A DNA stretch of 64,000 bases from Polydactylus sextarius (lineage: Eukaryota; Chordata; Actinopteri; Polynemidae), in the NCBI GenBank assembly GCA_016801845.1, contig CM028916.1:18289514-18353513 (forward strand), written 5' to 3'. Made by a program: the position numbers and the translations under genes. Each line of letters begins with the position of its first letter. Positions within the stretch are counted from its first letter, which is position 1. Below are positions 1 to 12,819 of the stretch, one piece after another. A model generated the notes under the pieces. The model was not told the origin of the DNA, made no database searches, and worked only from the letters and a program-made list of their open reading frames with translations.

Positions 1-1587
1 GTCTGGCCTTAGACTAGTGTCCAGTGATAAAGAGGAAAGTATAAGTGCTTTGTATCAGACAAGTGTTGGGTTTGGGACTAAAGGAGATAAGAACAGCAAA
101 TGTACAAAATAATACAGCTGCTCCAACCAGCAAGGAGGGTTTATGATACATATTATGGACCATTGCCTTTAACCAACTGAAACATTATGAGTGAAAGACA
201 ATTATACAACACATATTCATCTGACTGCTGGCTAGAAACAGGGTGGCAGACCCTGTATGTCCCATTTTATTTTACAGTTCTTGAAGTCATGTTTTGCCTC
301 GCTTTCTTTTTTCTTCCTTTACTGTCCTGTTTGTCCTCTTGTCTCTTTAGCCGGGGAGGCAGCAACATCGCAAACTGAAAGCTCTCAGTTCTCAGCTCAG
401 TTTTTTTTCCTCTATCTTTGAGCACACCGCCTCCCCTGCTGTGTCGCATCAGCAACAAATGTCCACCCCATCGCTTGCGTGATGACCGCACCTAACCCAG
501 CTGGGTTTGCCGTCACAGCAAGAGGGGGTCGTTGCCGCAGAAACCTGAGAGTACTGTCAAAGAGAGGAAAATAGTCCAGAAAAAGGTCTGAGTCCAAATG
601 TCACCCATCTTCACGCATCCATCATTTTTACCTCCTCTTCATCTAACTATCCACTTTTCTCTCCCTTTCTCTCTGAACTGAACTGAACACACATTCTAAC
701 ACTCTCCATATACTTATATAGTCATCTATTTACATTCTTATTTAAAATATTTGTTTATAAATGTGTATATAAATTAAAGATAATTTCATCTTGTCCTGTC
801 TCTAAGTGGCATTTACAAGGAAAGGGGTGTGTGGGACTGAGGTTTCTCATTGCATTAAAAGAGCCTACAAAAAGGCAGCACCGAACACTGTCTAATTGTG
901 TGTGTAACTGGTTCTCAGCTGATGTAGGAGGTCAGCCTAAGCCACGAGTCATATCATGTGTGTTTCTTTTCATATCAGAGATGATGACTCATGATCTTGG
1001 TCCCTAAGTGATGGTCAGTACGTTATACAAGTGTGTACCATAATGAGATGTGTTATTATTATTATTGAGAGAAATCTTGACTGAGAGCTGCATTAATATT
1101 GAGACATGTTGATCAATTTGACTTCATTCTAATACTATGTGTAAAACTGTCTCAGTGTGGCAGGGTTGTACATTCACTGTTGTTGGGTTCTGGCTTGTGC
1201 ACTGGTGCTTGTCGTTGAGGTACATTCATAACTGGTTGGATGATCCACGCTGGATCCGATCTTCAACAAGTGCTAGAGCTTGGAGCTGTTACATGCTAAG
1301 GTGGGTTGCTGTTTTATTATTATGGTCACCAGCTGCTTGATGTCAATGCTACAATTGTGCATGGGACCATGAGCATGTGTGATTTGTAGTGTAAGGTGCT
1401 TTGCCTGCTGGGAAAGTGGAGGACTACTTTGGGATCACGGGAGACGAAGTATTACAAGTCCTGGATTGTCTCTTAACTGCTGGTTGTTGAGCTTCAACAT
1501 CTCTATCCTTCTTTGTCTCTCCTCTTACTTCCCTACCTCTTAATACACTCTCTCCATCTCTCTTTTTTTTTTTTTTTCTCTGCCTGT
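1..1587 (-). other. ROR 3' UTR and downstream flank
   Basis: No coding sequence is supported here. A T-run directly follows the ROR stop on the plus strand (about 1563-1578). The rest is AT-rich unique-looking DNA holding the candidate poly(A) signals. Short open frames here have no domain character. Confidence 0.4.
1313..1318 (-). terminator. Candidate poly(A) signal of the ROR gene
   Basis: AATAAA on the minus strand, about 270 bp past the ROR stop codon. Another AATAAA lies at 271-266, so the true end of the 3' UTR cannot be fixed by eye. Confidence 0.35.
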
Positions 1588-2333
1588 CTAGCTGTTGGTG
1601 GAGTCTGGCAGAGACATCTCGCTGCCAAACACTTCCCGGTACAGCGGTGGGAAACTGTAGGCGGTCTCTGGATGAACCAAGCGGAAAAACTCCAGTTTGT
1701 CAATGTGGAGGTTACAGATAGACTTCATAATGGGCAGCTTGGACACCATCTGTGTGGACAGAGGAGATACAAAGGTACATCTTTGGTTTTGTGCACACAT
1801 TTGACTGTGTTAAGAAAAAGAGATCTAGCTTCTTGCCCTTACCTTGTCCAGTTTCTCATCAGCAGCGTGGCTCTTGTGTAGACTGTGCTGAAGAGCCAGG
1901 TAGACTTTCTCCTGGAGTTTCTGAACTTTTTGGCCTTCTGTCAGCCAGGGTCGATCTATAGGAAAGACAAAATTGAACCCTCAACAAACAGTTTCCCAGT
2001 TTGTTTTTCCTTAAGCAGCTTTAACCCTTGCACTCCTGAAATCACACTGGTGCGATCAAATCATGTGACTGGTTCAAGCTGTCACAGCAAAAACAGCCAT
2101 TTCCTTCGAGGTGCTTGCTTTATACTCTACTATAAAAGCTAAGATACAATAATATATATATTAATTGGATAAAAATATTTTTGCGTTCATTTATCTTTAC
2201 ATCTTCATCGTGTTAATGTCATATGAAGAAACAAAGGGGTAAAGGGAGGTTCTTGTGTTGTATATAGTTTCATATTTTATATTTGCACCATTTTGAACAT
2301 ACCATTGTAGCCATATATAACATTTGTTATTAT

Positions 2334-2371
<38 letters not shown>

Positions 2372-5300
2372 CAAAACAATAAGGTTAAGGTTGGTAGAAC
2401 TATGTTATTCCACATTGTCTGGTTTGACAAAACATATTCTGTGTAAGCTCTGGATTGAAGCAAGGCGAAATATTCACACCTAAGATGTTTATTCAATCAA
2501 ATGCAAATATATTAAATATCTTGTAAATGATTCTAACACCTTTTCAAAAAGAAAACCCTTTTGGCTGCACAGAATGTAATGATGACATGTACTGAAAATA
2601 TGACACAAAAATGAAAAGGTCTTCAATAATAGGCACAAAACGTGTGTGTGAGAGACAACTACAACAACATGTGTCAAGTGTTTATGTTGAAAATTGACAT
2701 CCTACACTTACTCTTTTCTTTCTACAAGGACAGAACAGTGCTGAACAAAACACGGTTTTGTGATTGAGTGAGCAAGAGAGACAAAGAGAGGAAAAATAAT
2801 CACCAGGGGAGAGAAGGACGGCAGCACTGAATAGAGCCATCTCTTCGTCAGACAGCTGGAGACGGCACAGTCCTTTTCCAAGGTCAAACACTGCACTGAC
2901 CAGGTCATCGCAACCTGCGCAAACACACAATATTGTTTTATTAGTTGTCTTAAACTTAATATATTGAGAAATTAAGTGTCAATCCTTAATTGGAAAACCG
3001 ATGGCAGAGACACAAAAGTGGTCTGACTTCTATTATTCCATAATGAAATTCAACCAGTTTTGCTTTATGCCATTAATATCTGTCTGTCTGACTTCCCAGA
3101 AACGACAGGATCCTCGTCTTTTTAAAAACAGCTTACTTCCTCATTTAGAGTCACGTCCAATTATATCAACACAATGACAGCTGTTGCTTAAACAAACGTC
3201 CTTTGACAAGATTGAAAATAAAATGAATCAAGAAGGATTACTGTGGTTATGATATCCAGAATAATGAATTGCGTTAGTCAGTGCAGAGGCAGCTCTGTAA
3301 ACTGCCATAATAGATTAAGAACTGAGCTCCCTGACATTTTCTTACACAGTAATAGTAATATTTGCATTGTGTGTGAAGATGGCATAAGATTTTCCAGCTT
3401 GGATAAGGCATAAAAAAAAAGGCATTCTTCATCGTGTGACTGTCAAATATGAGAATGTTTTAGAGTTTAAACAATGGCATGTCATCTGATCCTCACCAAG
3501 GGCTTTGAAGAACTGTGCTGGTGCAAACTTCCCGTTGAAGAAAATGGTGCCGTTGTTGACGTTGAAAGCTCGGCACATACGTATGAGTAGGACCTCCAGG
3601 CAGCCTGAAAGAGTAGCAACCGATAGAGGCAAAGACATGGACAGATGGAGAGGTAGAGAGGGAAGACGAAGGAGAGAGGGACACAGAAGGTCCAAGATAC
3701 TCCAACATGCACAAAACACACAACAAAATGTAAATAATTTTGACCCAGATTGGTGCACAGCATATATGACATTTTTTGAACCATTTAAAAATCCAAGATT
3801 GTTTTTTTAAAGTTCAAAACATTTACAGAGAGTTGTCAAATTGTCAAATATATGCATTTTATATCACAAATAATCGTTGTAGTGTTTGAACCAGTGTGTG
3901 TAAAATTTATTAAAGCAAATAAATGGATGGTAAAAAAAACAAAAGGTAAAGGTAGAAGGTTGGAGACAAAAAAAACAGGAAGGAAGTAAAGTTAGCAAGT
4001 TACAGACTCTGTTTAATGAAGAAGAATTAACTATGTTAAATAAGTATTTTATATCTGCTGAGCTGAGATTTTTAGACTGTGCACTGACCTGCTTTCAGTA
4101 ATATAATCTGGTCATTCTGGCACAGGTCCATGAAGCCAGCAATGCGTTTGGCAAACTCCACCACATACTGGATAGCATTGGTGATGTGGTGTGCACACTG
4201 CTGCCACATCCAATCAGCTGACTGAAAGACAAAAAAAAGACACATGAGTATAACAAGGCCATTAACATCACTCAATTCAACATGAAGTACTTCAAACAAA
4301 ATGTCAACAAAGTAAGCTAATTATTTTTTTACATTTATAACTGAAATGATATTTATTGCTGCTAAAAATACCCAAAACCGTGTTTGGTCAGATATGGACC
4401 TAATTTCTGATCACTGTTGTGGGTTTTATTCTGTACCTTGTTCTGAAAAGTGCGTGTTTCTTCAGGTGTGTATTGTACCCAGGTGAATCTCTTCATGTCT
4501 TCGGCGCTGTACTGACAGGTCTCCAAGTGAGACTTGACAATACTCTGAGTAATGCGCTCTGTGAAACACAGAAACACACAAACATCAGCGTCGTCTGGCT
4601 CACAGATTATTTGTGGCAGTAGCAGGCTTATGCTTCAACAGAAAAATCAGCAGAGTGTAACAGAGATGTTGTTTACATATCTGGACATCATGGCGGTGTG
4701 ACCTTGAATTACAAGCAAAAATCATTTTCAGCACCCAGCTGTTTCATTTACCCCAAACAAGACTGAAACAAGACTCCTTCTGCTACTTGCTCATCTGCTG
4801 TACTTATTTCTACAGATGCTGGAATCATCTCCACCGTCCTGCACTTATTATACCCAGCAGCCACAGTATTTACTTGCTGCTTCTTTTAAACATCCCCAGA
4901 GACCTTTCCAAAGCCTCTGTGCAGTTTATTGTTGGCAGCAACCATAAAGATGTAAAATGAAATACAAATGCATTTTTCCTCAAGGTTTCTAGCTACTATG
5001 TCTCTGAAGATGCTTTGCTTCTTTACCTCGATAAATAGCACTCCACCATCATCTCTTCATCTGCCACTGTTTCTGGATGAACAGATATTGTGTACATTGT
5101 CTACCTCTATCTTGTTGCCTGATTCCAACTTTTTCTTTTTTATTCTAGTGAATTGTGTCAGGTTTGGCCATTTTATCTGCTGTGTACTCCTCTAATTTGT
5201 TTTCTTTGCAAGCCTGTTTGTAAGACACGTCCTTGTGCTTTATTTCTGATTTTCATTGACCTGTGCTACTCTGTGACACACTGTTTAAGGAAAGAGTGAA

Positions 5301-8300
5301 TAGGGGAAAAAAAAACGATTTGTGACACTACATTGTTAAACTCACCAAGGTCTGTTATTGAGCAGTCGTCAGGCAGATGATCCAGGAGTTGCATGCCGTT
5401 GCTGTCTGTGCCATCCAGTATAGTCTGCTGCGGGGAATTCTGATTGGACAAGGATGAGGAAGAAGATGAAGAAGAGGACGATGAATTGGACGTGTTCCCA
5501 GTGCTGGCTCCTCCACCTCCGCCAAGCAGCTCCAGGCTGCAATACTCGCTGGCCTCCTCTGGGGTCAATGGCAAGTCGAAAAGGTCGGGCAGTGCCGCAA
5601 TGTCGTCCAGGTCGCTGAGAGTGGAGCTGGATCCGCCGCTGCTGTAGGACCGGCTCAGACCCTCTTCACCATCCTCACCGCTACCTCCACAGACTCCATC
5701 CTCCCTGGGTAAGGACAGAGCTGTGGAGCCTCCACCCGTGGAGCCCACACACTCCTGGGATTTCTGGTGTTTCTGAACTTCAGCATAGAGGCTGTCACGC
5801 TGCTTCTTTGACATACGCCCAAACTTCACAGCTACAGAAAATACAGAAAACAACTACTTACTGCACAGCTGAGGCATGTTCCATGTTTTCTGTATTTGTG
5901 CAGAGATTTTTTTATATTTCATCTATAGCTGTTGCCTCTATCTAATTGTAACATGTAACACCTTCTGCAACCTTATCCATAAGTACTGTACGTTCCAGTT
6001 TCTATGTCCAGTTTGCATTATGACAATTCATCACCTCGTCAGTCTGTTTACTGCATTTGTTTTCTGTCTGCTGTTTACAGAGAAGGGGAACAAGTGATGA
6101 ACCCTGTTGCAAGCTGATGTGAAACATTACTGCTGAGGGCTTCAGATTCTCCTGTAATCAGTTTTAAATTAAAGGCACACATGCAATGAGCCGCACTGAA
6201 GATGCACATATCCACTAAAGTTTCCTTAAGTAAGTGAATGTTTCACTTAAACCAAACTCAGTCGTGGTGAATTTTTAAGTTTTCCACAGAACATTGTGGT
6301 CAAAGGGAGTGTGTAAAAGGGTACAGTGTGTTCTTTGTGTGTTTACCATCTCTGCTCATGCCCAAAGCCAGACACTTCTGTAGGCGGCAATGCTGGCAGC
6401 GGTTACGGTTTGTTCGGTCAATCAGACAGTTCCTCTGACGGGAACAGGAGTACATGGCATTGTTCTGCTGGCTACGACGAAAGAAACCCTGGACACACAA
6501 ACGCACACGTATTAATACTATCAATGACAGCGCATTTTTAAGAAAACAGGTGAATTAGAGTTGAGTTTGACTGTCTGTGTTTCCTTCTTACCTTACAGCC
6601 TTCGCAGGTGATGACTCCATAGTGGATTCCTGAGGACTTGTCCCCACAGATCTTACAGGGGATGACCTCGATCTGAGCTGCAGGACGGAAGACAAGAGTG
6701 ATGAGACAGGTCAGAAAGCTTCTGCAAAGAGTCCATGATCAGTGTTATTGGACAGCACAGTCATACTGTGAAATGTTGCCAAAAATAGTTAATGATTAAA
6801 CACTTACACAACGATACATGAGTAACATGATATGTTCATTCATAACACACATTCAACGGAGGCTTTACAGCACGGATTGTTTTTCTGCCGAGAAGATCCT
6901 CTTCCTCTTTTATCTCTTCTGGTGTTACCCAGTAGTTATATGGGTATCCCGTAATGCCTTTTATTTGTTTGTAGCCATACGGCTCTACAGTAAATAGACA
7001 TATTATCTTCCTGAAATGCAATCAGCGTTTTACAGTTATATCTTGGCAGCTGCTCCATCTGTGGTAGCACAAACCAGCCATATTTCAGTCACGCTTTTTT
7101 TGGCTTTTTCACTATCATGTTTTCTCAGCTATTAACCTTGGCCAAAATTACAGTAAGTCCTTTGTATCCTCTTATAGTCCTTGAAAAGGTTGCCTATGCT
7201 ATTATCTTGTCCCAGTCAGACCACTGTGCACCATGTGCCCAGGGTTCAACAAGAAGGCCATCTCCTGCCTCCAGCTGATACAAAACGCAGCTGCAAGGCT
7301 TTGGACCATTTCTATTTCAGTGAGTTGTTGTCCTCGTCCTCCTTCTGTGGGAGTTCTTGACTTTTGGATTGAAGTTAGTTATTTTTTTGTCAGTTCCCTA
7401 TGAGTCTATGATCCTTAGGTCCGTCTCAGAGGCAATCATGTCTTTGAAACTCTGGAAAAAGATGCTGGCAAACAGCAGCCATCAGTGTAACATTTATGTC
7501 TCGTCTTTAAAAGTTCGTCTGTTAACTTTGTTACATTATAATTATGAATTGATTCACACTTTACTGTACTACACTGCAACATAGCATGATAACAAAAGAA
7601 AAACAACAACACACAAGAGAATGTCAAGTCACATCTTTTTTGTCTTTGTTTTTCTGTTGGTGTCAACAACTTCTGAAGACAAACTGTCCCAACAATGAGT
7701 ACACAGAGCACAAGGGAAGATAACTTGCCGTTAACTGTGTTTGCTTGCACCCTGCATGTGGCCCCCATGAGGGAACAGAGCGCACAAACAGATAGGGACT
7801 CACATGACACTGGCACATATGACACATAAACAAAGACGCCTTCTGTCTTGACTGAGGGAAAAAAAACAACAACAACTATATCATAAGATATTTGCTGCTC
7901 AGGGTTGTTGTAAGTGTGCGATTTACAAAATCAGTGTTAGTATCACTAATGTCTGGAAAACTACTCAGTGATTGAAGAGGAATTGTTGCACTCTTAGGTA
8001 CTGGAAAACACAACTTTCCACCCCCTTTTCCCCTGTAATGACACAGTCGGCTGTCTCTTCTAAAACTGTTACTAAAATACTCCAACTGATCAGGGCAGCT
8101 GCAGACATGCAATGGAAAAATATCTTTCTCTTCCCCCTCCCTCCCTTCCTCTCTTTCTCTCAGGTTCCCCTCCACCCCTCCCTCATCTCTCGATTATATA
8201 ACTCTTGTCTGTGAGCATTCCTCACAACACTCATTCAGCGAGCTCACTCTAGCAACACCGAGGCCCTGCCCTCCTCAGACTCTGTCTTTCTCACTGGCTG

Positions 8301-9150
8301 AGCGGCGTTCCAGCCTCCTCAGTATTGGCTGAGTCATCTGTCACTCTGGCGCTGTAGCCTGTCAGCCCATGTGGACATTCTGTCCTACTGACACACTTTC
8401 CCACTGCAGGAGGAGAGGGGGAGGAGGGAAACAGGCGCGCTCCCGACTCTACGCAGGTCAGTTTTAAGGTGGAGCTGAATAATACTCAGAAATCACAATA
8501 AAACATTTCCCTGAACACTCCTACTTTGCATTAAAAGATTCTTTATGCTTCATAAAAGCGATGATAATAAAACAAACAATGCTTATCTGTTGAGATCATG
8601 CTCAACATAGATCTTCTGGTTTCCCATCAGTCTATTTCTGTATGGAATGATTTGTATGCAGTTATAAAACACTGTGTTGTGTTGCTCGTGAGAAAACCAT
8701 ATTTGATATGACTGCAACAGCTTCTACTGTATCTGGCTGCCGTCCACTCAAAGCAGACAAACTCTAAACTTGAATGTCAGTTACCCCCCCACCCCCACCC
8801 CCCGCCCCCACCCCCCTCCCTGTTCTTTGACATTGAGCTTTTGCTCCAACCCGTTCTATTCTTGTCCTGTGCTGAGAGCCAGAATTACACAGATGCCCAG
8901 CCACCCACCCCTGTTTCTACAACCACACACGCATGCTTTCTCCTCTTCTCTGACTCTTCACAGACACAACCCAGAGACAGTAAATCCAGATTAATCTCTG
9001 TAATGTTCCCTTATTCAAAGTGATGTCATTGTTCATGACCTGGGATATTAAAAAAAATGACTGTACCGTTAAACCAATTACCTGCATACAAAGATTTAAC
9101 GAGCACAGGAAATTAACACACATATCTTGAATGCCTCACCAAGCCGGTAG

Positions 9151-9200
<50 letters not shown>

Positions 9201-12200
9201 GGGCTGCAACTAACAATTATTTCAGTTGAATTTCTTGTTTAATTAATTAGCTATTTGCTGTAAAAACAAACAAACAACACCATCAACACACTGATTAAAA
9301 CATCCATTGCAATTTCCTATAGAGCCAAAGATGACATATTAAATACATATTAAATGTCTGGATAATCTCTGGAAATGTTTACAACCCAACAGAAACTACT
9401 TTATCTCTTGTATGTTTGTTCCACAAGTGACTAGAGGATTATTGTTTAATATGCAATGCAACAATTAATTGCTTAGCCGGCTGATTAGCAACACCACAAT
9501 AAGGTACATACCTAGTGAAAATTACACAGCTACTAAAGAGATGTGACAGTAGCAGCAGTTACCACACTGTTGTTGAAGCAACATTTACCTTTAACCCTGA
9601 ATATCATTTTTGACCTGAGCCAAAACACTTATCTGAGGCATCTGACCTTTAGCTCTCCAGGGAGAGTCGGCATTCCAAGAACATCGATACCAATTCTGCT
9701 TTTTACCAGACTACATGCAGCGCTTCATATTTATCATCCACCGACACGGTAACTTATAAAACATAAGCAGGAAATACAGCAAACAAGAGGAAATTAATCA
9801 AATGGCAAACAAAATAATGTGTTTGAGCAATAGGACACCTTCCTCATGTGTCACACCCAAGCCTTTTCATGAAATAAACTAAGAACAGTTCAACTACAAA
9901 CACGCTGGCCTCTGTATGTTTATCAGCCAGCTAAATGTGTAACCATGTTATCTCTAAAAAAGCCTAATTCAGTAGGGTTGGGACAGGGAGAGGCAGAGAA
10001 AAATCACTGACTTTGTGCTTCCAACAGTTCAGATCTTTGTATCTAATGCAGAACAAACAGCCAATAACTCTCTAACACCTGCCTCGAGTCAAACAGTCAG
10101 TGTGTTAGTGTGTCAGGAGTGTGACAAAAAGAAAAAGATGAATTTTGACCCTCCACATATGCACGTCACATATGTGATAAAACTGCTCATACACCACTTT
10201 TTTACTTCTCTTTACAGGCTGTTTTAATACAAGTACAGGTTGTTCTGTATTTGTTCTTACGCAAGTTACAACAACTTACAGGATCAAGTGCTGACTGCCC
10301 ATGAGCGACAGATGCACTCAGCCCTCAGAGCTGACTTTTAATTTTTTTCATTACCTGCTCATAGAAATGACTGACAGCATGAGAGGTAGCACTAGGTAAA
10401 AGGTGGGGGTCTTGTGCTTACGCTCTATACATTCTAGTAATACTGAAGCACTTGTTGTGTCATGCCTCACAGTTGGCTGTAGGCTTACAGTGCTGCAGCA
10501 GCTATATCATAACAACCTACCAACTAGCCTCTTCCTCTTTAGAAATCATGTTAAAGTATAGGAATGTTTGTCCAGAATGATTTGAATTCCTATATTATTT
10601 TATTAACTCTGCTATGTTAATTCTAGTTTATTCTTAGATAAGTTACAAAAGCCTCGTTTGTGTTCATGTTCTCTGGCTGAATCCAGTAAGGCAACCGTCT
10701 TACTGATAACGTATAAGATATACCTTGCAGCACACTATGTCACCCTTTGACATGCAGCTCTAACAAATATATATATATTGTCGTTATTCTAAACACAAGC
10801 TGCTTGAAATAGAAAACAAAAATATTGAGATAAATGCATTCAGACAATCTGACCATACGACTGCCAGTGCAGTCAAATCAAACGGACGTATTCTAAAAAG
10901 ATGCAAATTCCAGTGGAGACCGAACTGAGGCCCACAGAGGGAGATGGGGGTGTTACAGAACTAAGAATTAGGCCTCTTGTAGCGGGTGTGAGTGTATGAT
11001 ATGAATTTCATGATCGTTCATAATGTTTATAAATGAGGTGTACTTTTCTATCCAGTGCAGTAAAAGTGGGAGGAAACTATTAGAGACATCGCGTCAGCCT
11101 TCCGAAAGTTTGTCAATGTGCCAAATAAACCACTGGCATGACGTAACCATTTGGACTAAAAATGACTGTGATTGTAAATACACAGGAGCATGTTTGAGCC
11201 AGGATACAAAAAAAGAAAAAAAATGCTGACTTGTTCTTCTAGTGAGGAAACCACAAGTTGAATGACTAACTCGCATCTGAAGTGCAACTGGCTTAAGAGA
11301 AGGCCGCAGTTTGTTTACATTTGGATATCCTGCCACAAAGGGAACCTCCCTCCACCAGTGGGCCCCCTCTACTGTGACCCCCACCCCTACCTCCCTACCT
11401 CCCTCCCCATCTCACTCTCAGGTAGTGCAAACATGCATCTAGTACTCCCTACAAATCCTACAAAAAGAAACTACTTGCACTTCATCTCTTGTTCTACACA
11501 ACAAATAAATATATTGTTGGATATGATAAGACCAAAACTTTAATGCAGCATAAAAACAGAAGTGAAATACAAATTAATACATGGCAGACTGATTGAAATT
11601 CATATTACATAAGCCACTATGTGGATGTGATACATGTGCACTATAAACGGGCCTCAAATAAACATAATTTTCATGATGCCAATGTTACATAATAATTCAA
11701 ATTTTGAATCATCCATCTTTTGGATTGTGCAGACTGTACACAGAACAGTCTGCAGTGTCAGTATCAGTCATCACTCTGCTCAAGTTCAAACTCAGCCGGT
11801 GTCAGGGAGGAGGACGGCCGTCACCGTGCATCTGTAGCCGCACATGGTGCAGCACGTCCGGCGGCACGGCGATTCTCACAGGCGCTCCCTCCTCCCTCCG
11901 CTGCCAACGCTGTATAATGTCGGGTGACATAACTAGGTCAGTGGAACAGCCAGGTCCCTCTCCCTCTGTACACTCACACAGTCGGCCATGCTGGCACACT
12001 CATCACATCACAACATCACAACTAAATCCCAAATGCTGTTCTGATACGTCTTATGAAACTACTGATGCAGATAAAATAAAGTTTGCAAGAATCCCGAGGA
12101 CTAATGTACCTTTCAAACGCATTTAAAAAGCTACAAATGTGGATAATTCACTATTAACACAATATAAGTTGACTTTTATTCTTCTGTCCAAGTTCTGCAA

Positions 12201-12819
12201 AATGGTCACTACTTTAGTTTTTAATTCAACTGATCAGAAGCCTGATAAGCTCGAATAACATCTCGATTACATAACTGTAGTTTTGGTTAACAACAACCGC
12301 CTCTCACGCCCCTCCCTCTCCTTATTGCATAACTCTAACATGGATCCGTTGGCAAAATTTACAGAAGGACTCACAGGTGCTGTGTGAGACACATTTCTCC
12401 ACAAACAGATTTGGCTCTGAGAGGAATCACAAAGTGCAGCCACGCGTGTGCGTCATGTAAATTTTGGTTTGATCGTGAATGTACATGAAGGACGTTAAAC
12501 AAGTAAACAATAAATAAATAAATAAACAGTTCATGTGGTCAAGTTATGACCACCGTGTCTCCACGCCTCGGTGTAAGGATTGCGTGTTGTACTTCAGTGG
12601 GGAACACGCAGCCTCGCACTGTGTGCAGCGATAATCCAGTCATGAGGAATTAATGCGCACTGGGAGGAAAACAGGCGCACTCAAGTCTCCTTGTGCGCAC
12701 ACATGTGGCCGATCCAACACCCCCCACCCCCACCCCCCCTAGTTCAACCAAACATTCACAGATATAGCTTGACATAGAAAATAAATAATAAAAAATAAAA
12801 CAATCAACTCACCTCTCAT
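1588..12819 (-). CDS. rorc: ROR-family nuclear receptor (RORC-like), 10 coding exons
   Basis: Ligand-regulated transcription factor binding ROREs as a monomer in the nucleus. Coding exons in transcript order: 12819-12813, 6677-6592, 6488-6347, 5831-5346, 4558-4437, 4221-4089, 3604-3497, 2914-2804, 1955-1843, 1749-1588. All junctions are GT-AG and phase-consistent, giving 1470 nt and 489 aa (human RORgamma-t is about 497). The start reads MRAQIEVIPC. The two-zinc-finger DNA-binding domain spans about residues 10-75 (CKICGDKSSGIHYG, CEGCKGFFRR, CQHCRLQKC), followed by the family extension VKFGRMSKKQRDSLYAEVQK. The hinge, mostly one 486-nt exon, is Gly/Ser/acid-rich with a polyserine tract. The ligand-binding domain is about 242-489 (AIQYVVEFAKR, LCQNDQI, MCRAFN) and ends in the AF-2 helix PPLYREVF. 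The CAHH sequence before AIQYVVEF and the semaphorin-6 neighbour favour RORC. The DNA-binding domain is also very RORB-like, so the RORC versus RORB paralogue, and the a/b copy, need a tree. Confidence 0.9.
2335..2367. repeat. (TA)n microsatellite
   Basis: About 16 TA units in the intron between the last two ROR ligand-binding-domain exon groups. Confidence 0.9.
6836..7000 (-). other. Unidentified exon-like ORF in ROR intron 1
   Basis: On the ROR strand, an acceptor-like tract ending TTTACTGTAG is followed by an open frame of about 50 codons containing PYNYWVTPEEIKEEEDLLGR, ending in TGA. The composition is rich in Tyr, Pro, Glu and Lys with varied third positions, unlike low-complexity noise. 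It would join ROR start exon 1 in the correct phase (G + AG). I do not recognise the protein. It could be a cassette or terminal exon, an exon of a nested gene, or an old retrocopy fragment. Confidence 0.3.
7225..7320 (+). mobile_element. LINE-like reverse-transcriptase fragment (relic)
   Basis: The plus-strand frame reads CLQLIQNAAARLW, a pattern typical of the region after the reverse transcriptase in L2/CR1-type fish LINEs. It is only about 100 bp, truncated, and lies in ROR intron 1. Confidence 0.45.
8190..8472 (-). promoter_or_regulatory. Candidate alternative ROR promoter
   Basis: Lies in ROR intron 1. It contains CCACCTTAAAACT at 8472-8460, identical over 13 bases to the TATA-like site of the main promoter, and the related AACAGGCGCGCTC block at 8430-8442 (compare 12670-12682). 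A TATATAAT sits at 8200-8193. An ATG at 8378 opens a 34-nt stretch that would splice in phase to the first zinc-finger exon, but its donor (A|GTGACA) is weak. Mammalian Rorc also uses two promoters. Confidence 0.35.
8786..8819. repeat. C-rich low-complexity tract
   Basis: Runs of CCCC separated by A or G in ROR intron 1. This is simple sequence, not coding. Confidence 0.8.
9152..9199. repeat. (AC)n microsatellite
   Basis: An uninterrupted AC run of about 24 units in ROR intron 1, abutting the interspersed repeat that follows. Confidence 0.95.
9199..9478. mobile_element. Degenerate teleost interspersed repeat (GGGCTGCAACTAAC type)
   Basis: Begins GGGCTGCAACTAACAATTAT and continues with an AT-rich interior (TTGCAATTTCC..AGAGCCAAAG.TGACAT, TAATTAATTAGC). 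It matches my memory of a very common short nonautonomous DNA element in teleosts. This copy is diverged and no clean terminal repeat remains. Confidence 0.55.
11930..11940 (+). promoter_or_regulatory. Consensus ROR/REV-ERB response element
   Basis: TAACTAGGTCA matches the RORE consensus WAWNTAGGTCA at every position. It lies in ROR intron 1, about 0.9 kb from the start exon, at the edge of a GC-rich block (11810-11910). Confidence 0.6.

Noticed and set aside
5266..5853. 195-codon open frame as an independent gene
   Set aside because: Its core is the ROR hinge exon (5346-5831). The extra codons at both ends are intron read-through past clear splice sites.
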